This document shows, piece after piece, positions 1-8,870 of a DNA stretch of 64,000 bases. Within the stretch, counting starts at the first letter, position 1, and each line of letters starts with the position of its first letter. Origin of the DNA: Marinitenerispora sediminis (GTDB taxonomy: Bacteria > Actinomycetota > Actinomycetes > Streptosporangiales > Streptosporangiaceae); the NCBI RefSeq assembly GCF_003336425.1, contig NZ_QEIO01000005.1:1-64000 (forward strand), in the 5' to 3' direction. A program made the translations under genes and the position numbers. The notes under the pieces are model-generated. The model worked only from the letters and a program-made list of their open reading frames with translations, had not been told where the DNA came from and did not search any database.

Positions 1-102
1 TCGGTGCTCATCCTGGACGGACTGGAGGAGGTCAGCACGCTGGCCCCGGTGTCACGGACCGACCTGCTCGCCGGCCTGGCCGGCTTCCAGCGCGAGCGCC
101 GA
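1..102 (+). other. Inverted NACHT Walker B fragment
   Basis: Read on the + strand in frame 1, this stretch encodes a Walker B signature (VLILDGLEEVS) followed by RTDLLAGLAGFQRER. It aligns without gaps to the Walker B region of the intact neighbouring NACHT protein (VVMLDGFDELL ... EFQERE). It is therefore real NACHT coding sequence in the opposite orientation to the gene it should belong to. After base 102 the frame is only antisense to that gene. Bases 85-102 are readable both ways, as FQRER on + and as the Walker A tail SALALE on -, so the junction lies in a short inverted homology. Confidence 0.75.
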
Positions 103-1128
103 CTTGCCGGACCCGGTCGGGCCCAGGACGACGAGCGGGACCGAGAGCGCGCGCGGCGAGGTGAAGTGCCCGAGCAGGAACTCCGAGACGTCGTCGCGGA
201 CGGGGGCGGCCGCCTCCCACCAGGCGGGGTCGTGCGGCAGTGCACCCGGCCCGATCTCGGCGGCGCGGAACCGCGGGTCGATGTAGGCCACGCCGAGCGG
301 CGGCAGGTGCGCGCCCGTGCCCGACCCGCCCAGTCGGGCCAGCGGCGCGGCCAGCCGCTCCCGGTGCGCGCGGGCCAGCGCGGCCTGGGCGACACTGGGC
401 ACGGTGCCGGTGCTGATCGACTGCAACTGGTGGCGCAGCCGGGTGAGGCCGCTCGTCGCTTCCGGAACGCCGGTGTAGCGGCTGCGGTCGGCGTGCAGGT
501 TGGCCCACGCCCCGAACTCGGGGAAGCTGGCCGCGAGCTTGTCGCGCAGCTCCTCGTAGCGGCGCAGGCACCGGTCGGTGAGCGCCGGCCCGAGTCGGTC
601 GGTGATGGCGCTGCGGTGCGCCTCGCCCAGCTCGCCCCACAGCCGCATCCGGCGCAGCACCGGCGGCAGCTGCTTGCACCGCCGCGCGTAGAAGCGCCGC
701 ACCCGCGCGCGGGCGTCGGCGGCCGGGCGCTGCGGCCGGGGGAGCGGGGGAGCGGAGCCGACCAGCAGCGCGACGAACTCGCCGAGGTGCTTGGGGCTGG
801 AGGCGTCGGTGGTCGCCGCGTCCAGGTTCGCCGAGCGGCCGTCCAGCTCGAAGGGGAGCTCGGTGTCGTCCAGCGACTCGAAGAAGGCGGTGACGACGAT
901 CATGCTGTGCGCCGCCGCGATCCGCCGGGTCCGCTCCAGCCGGCTGAGCCGGTGCGCCTCCCGGTCCAGCCGGTTCAGCACCCGGTGCGCGAACCGCACG
1001 AGGTCCGTGCGCGCCCCGAGCAGGTCGAGCGCGGAGTCGTCGCCGAGGCGGTCGACCAGCTCGACCACCCGTTCCTCGTCGGAGCCGAGGAAGCGGATCG
1101 CGTCGGAATAGCGGACAGGCTCGCGCAT
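52..1128 (-). CDS. NACHT NTPase, N-terminal part, disrupted
   Basis: This is the first 358 residues of an NLR-like NACHT protein. The helical N-terminal domain (YSDAIRFLG ... RLERTRRIAAAHSMIVV) resembles the one in the next gene and the NNH-type domains known from actinobacterial NACHT proteins. Walker A (GPTGSGKS) is near residue 336. Ten residues later the protein turns to unrelated sequence and stops, because the Walker B segment lies inverted at the window edge. Start chosen at the ATG giving MREPVRYSDAI, matching MAKPLSYADAL of the paralog. Bacterial NACHT proteins often act in phage defence; that role is inferred here. As read, the gene is broken, either biologically or by a chimeric assembly. 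Confidence 0.7.
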   Translation of the reverse strand: MREPVRYSDAIRFLGSDEERVVELVDRLGDDSALDLLGARTDLVRFAHRVLNRLDREAHRLSRLERTRRIAAAHSMIVVTAFFESLDDTELPFELDGRSANLDAATTDASSPKHLGEFVALLVGSAPPLPRPQRPAADARARVRRFYARRCKQLPPVLRRMRLWGELGEAHRSAITDRLGPALTDRCLRRYEELRDKLAASFPEFGAWANLHADRSRYTGVPEATSGLTRLRHQLQSISTGTVPSVAQAALARAHRERLAAPLARLGGSGTGAHLPPLGVAYIDPRFRAAEIGPGALPHDPAWWEAAAPVRDDVSEFLLGHFTSPRALSVPLVVLGPTGSGKSALALEAGQAGEQVGP

Positions 1129-1206
1129 GGCACCACCGCAGGGGTCACCGGGAACGTGGGCGGGACGATCGCCGGGGACCATCCTGGCGGGTGGATGGCC
1201 AGTTCG

Positions 1207-4200
1207 TCAGGGGGTTTGCGTGTTTTGGGGGATGGTGGGGATTTCCGGGTAGGCGAGGAATTGGCCGGCGCTGATGCCGTAATCGGGGCGTTGACGCTGG
1301 TCAGCGGTGAGGAGCGGGTATTGCGTCGGCGATTCGGTGGAAATATCCGGGTGATTATCGGACGGGAGATCGTTAATGCGGTCCAGCGTTTCGGGTGACT
1401 CGATATACGGGCGAAGAGCAGCCAGAACGGGGGTGACCAGGCGTTCGGAGGAAATCGCGGTTGCCCGCACCCGGGTCAGGTAGGTGAGCAGGAGCTCCCG
1501 CAGGGCCGTTCCGTAGGAGCTGTCGGCCTCCATGGACGCCAGGTCCTCGGCGGCCTGCCGAAGGGCGAGGAGCTGCGGCCGATCGAGCGTACTGCTGTGC
1601 AGGAGCACGCGGCGGAACCGGAGCAGCCGCTCGTGCGGGTCGGCGAAGGGATTCGCCAGCCGCAGTTCAAGGACCTCGTGCGACAGCGCCCAGGCGCGCG
1701 GCGGCTGTGAGTCGGTCCGCCAACTCATCAGGTCCGCGCTCACGTGCCGGAGATAGGGGCCGAGCATCATCACGGTCCGTGCCACCGCCCCGTGTGCGCG
1801 CAGCGCCATGGAGCGCAGGAGGCCGGAGGTGACGCCCTTGGGCGGCACGGTGATGCTGTAGGGGTTGGTGATGGAGAGTTCGCCGCGGACTCCGGAGTAG
1901 CCGGAGTAGAGCTCGAATCCGACGCACTCCCCGACGTTGAGCGGGTCGTGCCTCTCCCGGGTGATGACGCTGCGCCCGGGCCCGTCCCAGAACCCCTGGT
2001 GCCGGACACGTACGGTGCTCAGGAAGCCGTGCCAGTCATCGCCGTGCATCGCCCGCCACAGGCCGGCGGTCCCGCGCCACCTCTCCCAGGAGCGCGACGA
2101 GCCCGGGTACAGCTCGGCGATGTCGATCTCCTCCGGTCCGACCAGCACCAGGAGCGTGACCAGGTTGGCGGTATGGACGGCGAGGCGCTGCGTGATCGGT
2201 ATGCGGACCGGCTCGTAGCCGCTGTGCGAGCGCTCCGGGCTGGGGTACAGCGCGTTCTGGTACAGCTCGACCAGGAGGGCGCGGTACTCCGGGCGGTCCT
2301 CGGGGCGCTGGGCGAAGTGCTGGGCCAGGAGGTCCTCCGCGAACTCCACGACGGCGCTCCGGCCGGCCAGCGCCGCGAACGAGGTCAGGGCGTAGAACAG
2401 GCCGTCGTCGGGCGGTGACGAGTACTGCCGGCGTTCGGCACGCCGGCGGTCGTCCACCAGGTCGTCCAGCACCCGCGTCACCATGCGGGCCGTCAGGTAC
2501 TCGCCGAAGGTCGCGTGCAGGAACTCGTACGTGCTGCGCTGGCGGGTCCCCTGCACGGCCTGGGATTCGTGGACGAAGAAGAACCGGGCGAGGAGCTGGT
2601 CCGCGTCGCTGATCGCGCCGTGCAGGTCGGCGTGCCGCGCCCGGACACCGCTGTTCGGAAGGAGCTTCTCCAGGTCCGCCCCGAGCTCCTCCGAACTGAC
2701 GGTCTGCTGGTGGCGGGCGAACATCGCCATCGCCACGACCTGCAGGCGGCGCAGTTCGTCGGCGACGGCCCGGTCCAGCGCGGCGGGGGAGAGGTGGGGA
2801 TCGTGCTTGCGCACCTCGCGCTCGGCGAACCCGGCGAGCAGCCGCTCGTAGAGCTCCGGGCGGCCGAGATCCGCGCCCAGGCGCTGCAGGGCGTTGTCGT
2901 CCGCGTCGAAGATCAGCAGCATGACCAGCAGCAGGGGCTGCTCGGCGAGTTCCCGGTAGCGCAGTACGTGGTCGCGGGTGAGCGGGGTGAGGCCGCGCGC
3001 CAGCAGCGTGCCGGTGTTGTGCCTGTTCCAGATGTCGAGCAGCTGCCCGATCTGCCGCTCGCTCAGCGGCTCCAGCCGGACAACGGGCGTCTCCTCCGGA
3101 AAACGCGCCCGGTCGGCGACAACGGTGCGGCTGGTGACGAGGACGGCGACGGGACGGCCGAGCTCTGCCTCCCGCTCCTGGAACTCACGGACCTGCTCCA
3201 GGTAGTTGGACCGCTCCACCCCCGTGGCCTGCAGCAGCTCGTCGAACCCGTCCAGCATGACGACCGGCAGCGCGCCGGCGGCCGAGCGGGCCAGCTCCGG
3301 CCAGGACACCGAGTCGCCGATGGCGGCGCGGATGCCGCGCTCGACCTGGTCCTGGATGGGGGCGTCCGCGGGCACGGAGCGCAGCTCGACCCGGATCGGC
3401 AGGAAGTCCTCGGCGGGCAGCCGGGCGGCCAGTACCTGGGTCAGGATGGATTTTCCGGCGCCCGGGTGGCCGAGCACCACGATGGGGAGCTGCGTCGCCT
3501 GCGGCGAGGTCAGCAGACCGACGAGCGTGGGCTGCAGGTCGTCGAGCACGGGATGCCGTTCCCACCACTCGTCGGTGGCGACCGCGGTGTTCGCCCCTGC
3601 CGCGCCCACCCGGCCGCAGGGGTTCAGGTAGGCCTCACCCAGCGACGGAAGCGTGAAACCGGGCGGTACCTCGGCCGTGGCCAGGAGCCGGCGCCCCAGA
3701 GCGGCTTGATGCCGGGCGGCGAGGTCCGCCCGCCGCTGGTCGACGGGGCTTCCGCTGGAGAGCGCCCGGAGCTGCTCGCCCAGGTCCGCGAGGCCGGTCG
3801 TCAGCTCTCCCCACTGCCGCTGGCGGGCGGCGGCTTCGTCCCGGACTTCTGCCAGGACGCTGTTCTGGGTGTGCAGCGACACCCACGACGCGAATTCGGG
3901 AACGTCGGCCATGAGCGAGTGGAAATGCGCCCCGTATTTCTTGAGGGCGGCGTTCGCCAGCCGCCACTCGATCACCCCGTTGTTGTCCGCCTGCTCCGGC
4001 CACCGCGGCGGATCGGCCAGACCTGCCAAGAACTCGCGCGTCATATTGGCGAGCAGCCGGAAAGTGATGGAGACGTTCACCGAGCCGTCCGAACTCGGCG
4101 CCGGCGCGGGGACCGGGAATTCGGCGAGCGAGGAGATGACCCCGGCGTAGCCGTTGCGCACCGGTCCCCCGCCGGCCAGCGCCACCTGCTCCTCGCGGGT

Positions 4201-4527
4201 GAACCCCAGGTCGCGGAACCGGAACCCGGGGTTGGCCTTCTCCAGCTCCTCCTCCAGGGCTTCGAAGAAGCTCACGATCACGATGACCGCGTGCGCGGCC
4301 TGGATCCGCTGCGTGCGGTCCAGCCGGCTGACACCGCTGATCCGCTCCCGGATCCCGCGGACCGCGTCCGTCCCCTGCGAGACCACCTGCTCGCCGAGCG
4401 CCCCGATCCCTGGCAGTCCGCTGAGGTCGCCCGCCGCGCCCGCGAGCGCCTCCGCCCACCCGGTGAACCTGCCGCCGTCCTTCCCGAGGATCCGCAGGGC
4501 GTCGGCGTAGCTCAGCGGTTTCGCCAT
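1207..4527 (-). CDS. NACHT-domain NTPase (NLR-like)
   Basis: A 1106-residue STAND-type ATPase. The N-terminal roughly 300 residues are a helical domain shared with the neighbouring broken gene. Walker A (GHPGAGKS) is near residue 352 and Walker B (VVMLDGFDELL) near 422, followed by the sensor-like LVTSRT. The C-terminal half is long and mostly helical with no LRR or TPR pattern that I recognise; it would be the sensor. The start is the ATG giving MAKPLSYADAL, because sequence upstream is low-complexity Arg/Ala. No signal peptide, so cytosolic. The gene precedes its paralog by 78 bases on the same strand. A ligand-sensing anti-phage or signalling role is known for the family but not shown here. 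Confidence 0.85.
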   Translation of the reverse strand: MAKPLSYADALRILGKDGGRFTGWAEALAGAAGDLSGLPGIGALGEQVVSQGTDAVRGIRERISGVSRLDRTQRIQAAHAVIVIVSFFEALEEELEKANPGFRFRDLGFTREEQVALAGGGPVRNGYAGVISSLAEFPVPAPAPSSDGSVNVSITFRLLANMTREFLAGLADPPRWPEQADNNGVIEWRLANAALKKYGAHFHSLMADVPEFASWVSLHTQNSVLAEVRDEAAARQRQWGELTTGLADLGEQLRALSSGSPVDQRRADLAARHQAALGRRLLATAEVPPGFTLPSLGEAYLNPCGRVGAAGANTAVATDEWWERHPVLDDLQPTLVGLLTSPQATQLPIVVLGHPGAGKSILTQVLAARLPAEDFLPIRVELRSVPADAPIQDQVERGIRAAIGDSVSWPELARSAAGALPVVMLDGFDELLQATGVERSNYLEQVREFQEREAELGRPVAVLVTSRTVVADRARFPEETPVVRLEPLSERQIGQLLDIWNRHNTGTLLARGLTPLTRDHVLRYRELAEQPLLLVMLLIFDADDNALQRLGADLGRPELYERLLAGFAEREVRKHDPHLSPAALDRAVADELRRLQVVAMAMFARHQQTVSSEELGADLEKLLPNSGVRARHADLHGAISDADQLLARFFFVHESQAVQGTRQRSTYEFLHATFGEYLTARMVTRVLDDLVDDRRRAERRQYSSPPDDGLFYALTSFAALAGRSAVVEFAEDLLAQHFAQRPEDRPEYRALLVELYQNALYPSPERSHSGYEPVRIPITQRLAVHTANLVTLLVLVGPEEIDIAELYPGSSRSWERWRGTAGLWRAMHGDDWHGFLSTVRVRHQGFWDGPGRSVITRERHDPLNVGECVGFELYSGYSGVRGELSITNPYSITVPPKGVTSGLLRSMALRAHGAVARTVMMLGPYLRHVSADLMSWRTDSQPPRAWALSHEVLELRLANPFADPHERLLRFRRVLLHSSTLDRPQLLALRQAAEDLASMEADSSYGTALRELLLTYLTRVRATAISSERLVTPVLAALRPYIESPETLDRINDLPSDNHPDISTESPTQYPLLTADQRQRPDYGISAGQFLAYPEIPTIPQNTQTP

Positions 4528-4734
4528 GGGGGAGGAGGGCCTTTCCAAGCGCCGGACGGGGCGGGGCGCGGCGGCACCGGCCTCGCAGCGGTGCCGCCGC
4601 CGCGTCCCCGAAGGTACACCCCGCGCGGTCCGGAGATCACGCGCGGCCGCGGCGGTGCGATGGCCGGAATGTGCCAACCCCGAGGTGATGGGCGTGGCGC
4701 GGGCGCACAATTGCCGTACCAACGGGAGGCGGCG

Positions 4735-5340
4735 ATGTGGCGGAGGCGCGGACGCGCCGCATACGGACGCGTACCGGATGCGGGCGCCTATCGGCGGTTG
4801 CGATCAAGGCGGCGCCGGGTGCGGAACGCGGTGGGGAGCGTGCTCGGTCTGGCGCTGGCTGCCGCGCCCGTACTCGCGTTCGGTGAGAGCAACGGCGACC
4901 CGTGGGTCGGGCGCGTCCTGGCAGCGATCACCGTCGTGGGCCTCACCGTGTGGTTCCTGGAGACGGACCCCGTCATCGACTCCGTTGTGCTGAGCCGCCT
5001 GTGCAAAGGCTTCTGCAGTGGGGTGGGGGCCCTCATGATCCTGTCTCTCATCGACGGCGCCACCGCGCCAGTGAGCGGGGTTGTGATCGACCGCGACTAC
5101 TCACCGGAACACACCAGCTCCTCCACCAGCTGCACCACGACCGCCACCGGGCAGACGTCGTGCTTCCCCTCCACCACCCACCACCCCGAGAGCTGGTCGC
5201 TGCTGCTGCGGGACCCGAGCGACAACGGCTGGTGGCGGGACGAGACCGGCTGGCGCACCGTCTCCGAGGCGCAGCACGACCGGTGCCGGGTGGGTGACCG
5301 CTACCCCGCCTGCGCCGAGGGCGCCGCGGACGCTGACTGA
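4735..5340 (+). CDS. Hypothetical membrane protein
   Basis: A 201-residue protein. It has a basic N-terminus (MWRRRGRAAYGR), hydrophobic segments at about residues 34-48 and 58-75, a third weaker one near 92-104, and a C-terminal domain of about 90 residues with several cysteines and a Ser/Thr-rich linker, probably outside the cell. GGGAGG lies 5 bases before the ATG. Its last 40 bases overlap the end of the convergent MarR gene. I do not recognise a family. A longer + frame that enters it from upstream is only antisense to the NACHT gene. Confidence 0.7.
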   Translation: MWRRRGRAAYGRVPDAGAYRRLRSRRRRVRNAVGSVLGLALAAAPVLAFGESNGDPWVGRVLAAITVVGLTVWFLETDPVIDSVVLSRLCKGFCSGVGALMILSLIDGATAPVSGVVIDRDYSPEHTSSSTSCTTTATGQTSCFPSTTHHPESWSLLLRDPSDNGWWRDETGWRTVSEAQHDRCRVGDRYPACAEGAADAD

Positions 5341-5882
5341 GCCGGTCCGCCGCTCCTTCCGGGGGCGGCCGCCGGCCGGGCCGCGCGGCACTCGGGGTCC
5401 TCCTCGGCCGCGCGCTCCAGGCGCTCGGCGAGCACGTCGGCGGCCTCGGCCAGGCGGTCCAGCAGGTCGGGGCCGAGCGTGTCCAGCACGATCCGCCGGA
5501 CGGACGCCTCCCGGACCCGGCGGGCGCGTTCGGCGGCGTCGCGGCCCGCGGTGGTGAGCGTGACGTCCCAGCCCCGGGCGTCGGTGGCGCAGACCTCGCG
5601 CTCCAGGAGGCCGCGGGCGCACATCCGGGCGAGGTGGTGGGACAGCCGGCTCTTCTCCCACTGCAGTTCCCACCGCAGGTCGAGCACCCGCATGCGCGTC
5701 TCGGGGGCGTCGAGCAGCGCGTCGAGGATCTGGAAGTCGGCCTCGGAGAGACCGGTCGCCCGCGACAGTTCGCGGGAGAGGTGGCCGGCGAGCCTGGCGT
5801 GGACGCCGGAGTACGTCCGCCAGACGGCGATTCCGTCGTCGGCCCTCTCCTGGCGCCGGTCGGCAGGTGGCTGCGCGGTCAT
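5301..5882 (-). CDS. MarR-family transcriptional regulator
   Basis: A 193-residue winged-helix regulator of MarR type. The core includes LSEADFQILDALLDAPETRM and the recognition region WELQWEKSRLSHHLARM, followed by the wing GLLEREVCATDARGWDVTLT. The C-terminus is Ala/Pro-rich and overlaps the convergent membrane-protein gene. It is divergent from the LLM/FAD oxidoreductase, and two palindromes fill the 80-base gap, so it most likely represses that gene and itself. MarR proteins commonly release DNA on binding phenolic or oxidative ligands; the ligand here is unknown. Confidence 0.9.
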   Translation of the reverse strand: MTAQPPADRRQERADDGIAVWRTYSGVHARLAGHLSRELSRATGLSEADFQILDALLDAPETRMRVLDLRWELQWEKSRLSHHLARMCARGLLEREVCATDARGWDVTLTTAGRDAAERARRVREASVRRIVLDTLGPDLLDRLAEAADVLAERLERAAEEDPECRAARPAAAPGRSGGPAQSASAAPSAQAG

Positions 5883-5903
5883 GGCCCCACGCTACAAGGC
5901 GCA

Positions 5904-5946
5904 GGTTGACATGTCATCCAGTCGTCGTATGGTTGACCTGTCAACC
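5904..5946. promoter_or_regulatory. Paired MarR operator palindromes
   Basis: Two 16-base imperfect palindromes, GGTTGACATGTCATCC (5904-5919) and GGTTGACCTGTCAACC (5931-5946), share the half-site GGTTGAC and have centres 27 bases apart. They lie between the divergent marR-like gene and the oxidoreductase fusion, the usual place for a MarR autoregulatory operator. Binding is inferred. Confidence 0.7.
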
Positions 5947-5965
5947 TGGAACGCCGGAGGTAATG

Positions 5966-8221
5966 ATGGCCGACTACGGGCACGACCTGAGATTCGGGTC
6001 CTTCCTCACCCCGCAGCACAGCTCGCCCGAGACCGTGGTCGACCTCGCCCTGCTCTCCGAGCGGGCTGGACTGGACCTCGTGACCTTCCAGGACCACCCG
6101 TACCAGAACGCGTTCCTCGACACCTGGACGCTGCTGAGCTGGGTGGCGGCCCGCACCGAGCGCGTCCACCTGTCCGGCAACGTGCTGAACCTGCCGCTGC
6201 GGCCCCCGGCGGTGCTGGCGCGCTCCGTGGCCAGTCTGGACCTGCTCTCCGGCGGGCGGGTCGACCTCGCGCTCGGCGCCGGCGCCTTCTGGGACGGCAT
6301 CGAGGCCATGGGCGGCCGGCGCCTCACCCCCGGTCAGGCCATCGAGGCGCTGAGCGAGGGCATCGACGTCATCCGCGGCATCTGGGCCGCCGGTGAGCGC
6401 CGGGCGCTGCGCGTCGAGGGCGCCCACCACTCGGTCCGAGGCGCCAAGCGCGGCCCCGCCCCCGCGCACGACGTGCCCATCTGGCTCGGCGCCTACAAGC
6501 CGCGCATGCTGCGCCTGGTGGGGCGCAAGGCCGACGGCTGGCTGCCCAGCCTCGGCTACCTGCGGCCGGCGGACCTGGCCGAGGGCAACAAGGTCATCGA
6601 CGAGGCGGCCGCGGCCGCCGGCCGCGACCCGCGGGAGATCCGGCGCCTGCTCAACATCATGGGGGAGGTCCCGGGCGGCCCCGGGGCGCTTCTGGGCGCG
6701 CCGGCGGACTGGGCCGAGTGGCTGCTGCCCCTGGTCCTGGAGGACGGCGTCAGCACCTTCATCCTCGGCTCCGACGACCCCGCGGAGATCCAGGTCTTCG
6801 CCCAGGAGGTCGCTCCCGCACTGCGCGACGCGGTCGCCGCCGAACGGGCCTCCGCCGGCACGCCCACTGGCGCCGTCCGTCCGGCCGCCGCGCTCGCCCG
6901 CCGCCGGGACGGCATCGACTACGACGCCGTCCCCGCCTCCCTCGCCGGCCGTGCCGTCGAACCCGGCGACCACGAGTACGAGGGCGTGCGCCACACCTAC
7001 GTGTGGTCCGGCAGCCCCGGCCTCGTCCTGCGCCCGGCCACCGCGCCGCAGGCCGCCGACGCCCTCGCGTTCGCCCGCGCCCAGGGCGTACCCCTGGCCG
7101 TACGCAGCGGCGGCCACGGCATCAGCGGCCGCTCCACCAACGACGGCGGGATCGTGCTCGACCTCGGCGGGATGGACCGGGTGGAGCTCCTGGACCGCGG
7201 ACGCCGCCTGGTGCGGCTCGGCGCCGGCGCCCGATGGGGCGAGGTCGCCCAGGCGCTCGCCCCGCACGGCCTGGCCGTCAGCTCCGGCGACTACGGCGGC
7301 GTCGGCGTCGGCGGGCTCGCCACCGCCGGCGGGCAGGGCTTCCTCGCCCGCAGCTACGGGCTGACGCTGGACCACGTGGTGGGGGCCGAGGTCGTCCTCG
7401 CCGACGGCCGGATCGTGCGGGCCGACGCCGAGCGGCACCCGGACCTGTTCTGGGCGCTGCGCGGAGCGGGCGCCAACATGGGCGTCGTCACCTCGCTGGA
7501 CATCGAGGCGGCCGAGGTCTCCGACGTCGTCTTCGCGGTCCTCCTGCACGACGCCTCCGACACCGCGGGCTTCATGCGTGCCTGGGGCCGGCTGGTGGAG
7601 GACAGCCCCCGCGAGCTGACCGCCTTCCTCACGGTCGTGCGCCAACGGGGCGACGTCCTCGCGCAGACCTACGCGGTGTGGGCGGGCGACGACACCGACG
7701 CCGCCACGGCCGCGCTCGCGCCGTTCCTCGACCTCGCCCCGGTCCTCGGGCAGCAGGCCCGGCTCGCCCCCTATGCCGCGATCATGGCCCCCGCGCCCAA
7801 CCGGCACCACGGCCAGGCCCGGATGCGCAGCCGCTCCGCCCTCGTCGCGCACCTCGACGAGCGCGCCGCGGACACGGCCGCCCGCCTACTCGCCGACGGC
7901 GACGCCACCCTGTTCCAGGTCCGCTCCGTCGGCGGCGCCGTCAACGACGTCCCCGCCGAGGCCACCGCCTACGCGCACCGCACGCAGAACTTCTCGCTGG
8001 CGGCCATCATCCGGGAGAGCCGCCGGGAGCACGCAGAAGAGACCTGGGCGCGCCTCGACGTTGACGCCCTCTACCTGAGCTTCGAGTCGCACGGTGACGC
8101 GGCGGCCCTCGCCCGGGCGTTCCCGCCGCCCACGCTGGAGCGGCTGCGCCGCGTCAAGGCGGCCTACGACCCCGGCAACGTCTTCCGCAGCAACTTCCCC
8201 ATCCCGCCCGCCCGGGGCTGA
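5966..8221 (+). CDS. LLM-class / FAD-linked oxidase fusion protein
   Basis: A 751-residue fusion. Residues 1 to about 300 are an LLM (luciferase-like, F420 or FMN) oxidoreductase: FGSFLTPQHSS, the TFQDHPYQ loop, SGGRVDLALGAG and KADGWLPSLGY. From about 360 it is a PCMH/BBE-type FAD oxidase, with the His flavinylation motif RSGGHGISGRS and the C-terminal berberine-bridge signature YDPGNVFRSNFPIPP. The segment that carries a second flavin-linking Cys in bicovalent BBE enzymes reads GDYGGVGVGG and has none, so attachment is probably through His only. GGAGG is 5 bases before this ATG; the preceding ATG (5963) is possible. Substrate unknown; detoxification or tailoring of an aromatic compound is an inference from the MarR control. 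Confidence 0.88.
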   Translation: MADYGHDLRFGSFLTPQHSSPETVVDLALLSERAGLDLVTFQDHPYQNAFLDTWTLLSWVAARTERVHLSGNVLNLPLRPPAVLARSVASLDLLSGGRVDLALGAGAFWDGIEAMGGRRLTPGQAIEALSEGIDVIRGIWAAGERRALRVEGAHHSVRGAKRGPAPAHDVPIWLGAYKPRMLRLVGRKADGWLPSLGYLRPADLAEGNKVIDEAAAAAGRDPREIRRLLNIMGEVPGGPGALLGAPADWAEWLLPLVLEDGVSTFILGSDDPAEIQVFAQEVAPALRDAVAAERASAGTPTGAVRPAAALARRRDGIDYDAVPASLAGRAVEPGDHEYEGVRHTYVWSGSPGLVLRPATAPQAADALAFARAQGVPLAVRSGGHGISGRSTNDGGIVLDLGGMDRVELLDRGRRLVRLGAGARWGEVAQALAPHGLAVSSGDYGGVGVGGLATAGGQGFLARSYGLTLDHVVGAEVVLADGRIVRADAERHPDLFWALRGAGANMGVVTSLDIEAAEVSDVVFAVLLHDASDTAGFMRAWGRLVEDSPRELTAFLTVVRQRGDVLAQTYAVWAGDDTDAATAALAPFLDLAPVLGQQARLAPYAAIMAPAPNRHHGQARMRSRSALVAHLDERAADTAARLLADGDATLFQVRSVGGAVNDVPAEATAYAHRTQNFSLAAIIRESRREHAEETWARLDVDALYLSFESHGDAAALARAFPPPTLERLRRVKAAYDPGNVFRSNFPIPPARG

Positions 8222-8376
8222 GCCGGCGTCCCGGCCGGCCCCGAGGGCACGGTGGGTGCCGGTGATGTCCACGTACCGTGACGGTTACCCCGAGTCCGGT
8301 CCGGGCAGAGACTCCTCGGTCGTCCGTCCACCCCTCGGCCGGCTTCCCACCCGACCCGCACAGGAGGAGACCGGGG

Positions 8377-8778
8377 ATGCCCTCGCCCATTCGCAACATC
8401 ACCATCGACTGCGCCGACCCCTACGCGCTCGCGGAGTTCTGGGCCGAGGTGGTCGGCGCGGCCCTGCACCCCGGCAGCAAGCCCGGCGACGACGAGGCGC
8501 TGGTCGAGACGCCGGAGGGGCAGCCGGGGCTGCTGTTCCTGCGGGTGCCGGAGAACAAGGTGGTGAAGAACCGCATCCACTTCGACCTCGGTCCGCAGGG
8601 GGCGGCGCTGCGCGACGAGGAGTACGAGCGGCTGCTCGGGCTCGGCGCGACCTTCCTGTCCGACTTCCGCGCCCCGGACGGCCGCGGCTGGGTCGTGCTG
8701 GCCGACCCCGAGGGCAACGAGTTCTGCGTCGAGCGCGGCGACGACGAGCTCGCGAGGGCGGGCGACGACCGGGACTGA
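8377..8778 (+). CDS. VOC-family (glyoxalase-like) protein
   Basis: A 133-residue protein with the two beta-alpha-beta-beta-beta repeats of the vicinal-oxygen-chelate superfamily: ITIDCADPYALAEFWAEVVG at the start and DFRAPDGRGWVVLADPEGNEFCVE at the end. The family includes dioxygenases, glyoxalases and drug-binding resistance proteins. The Glyoxalase_6-like form seen here has no fixed function. AGGAGGAG lies 7 bases before the ATG, which decides the start over an upstream in-frame GTG. Confidence 0.88.
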   Translation: MPSPIRNITIDCADPYALAEFWAEVVGAALHPGSKPGDDEALVETPEGQPGLLFLRVPENKVVKNRIHFDLGPQGAALRDEEYERLLGLGATFLSDFRAPDGRGWVVLADPEGNEFCVERGDDELARAGDDRD

Positions 8779-8870
8779 CCGCGACCGGGCGGGGCGCCCC
8801 GTCCGGGGCCGCACCGCCGCCCGAGGCGCTCCGGGGCGGACGGCGGTCCGCTCCGGAGCACCCGGCGGAA

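Noticed and set aside
103-1398. Long + strand open frame continuing from the Walker B fragment
   Set aside because: After base 102 it is exactly antisense to the NACHT N-terminal domain and its protein is Arg/Gly-rich low complexity.
2515-4734. + strand frame leading into the membrane-protein gene
   Set aside because: Antisense to the intact NACHT gene; the true start is the ATG at 4735 with its own GGGAGG.
5879-7852. 657-residue minus-strand frame
   Set aside because: Shadow of the LLM-FAD oxidase fusion; no motif and biased composition.
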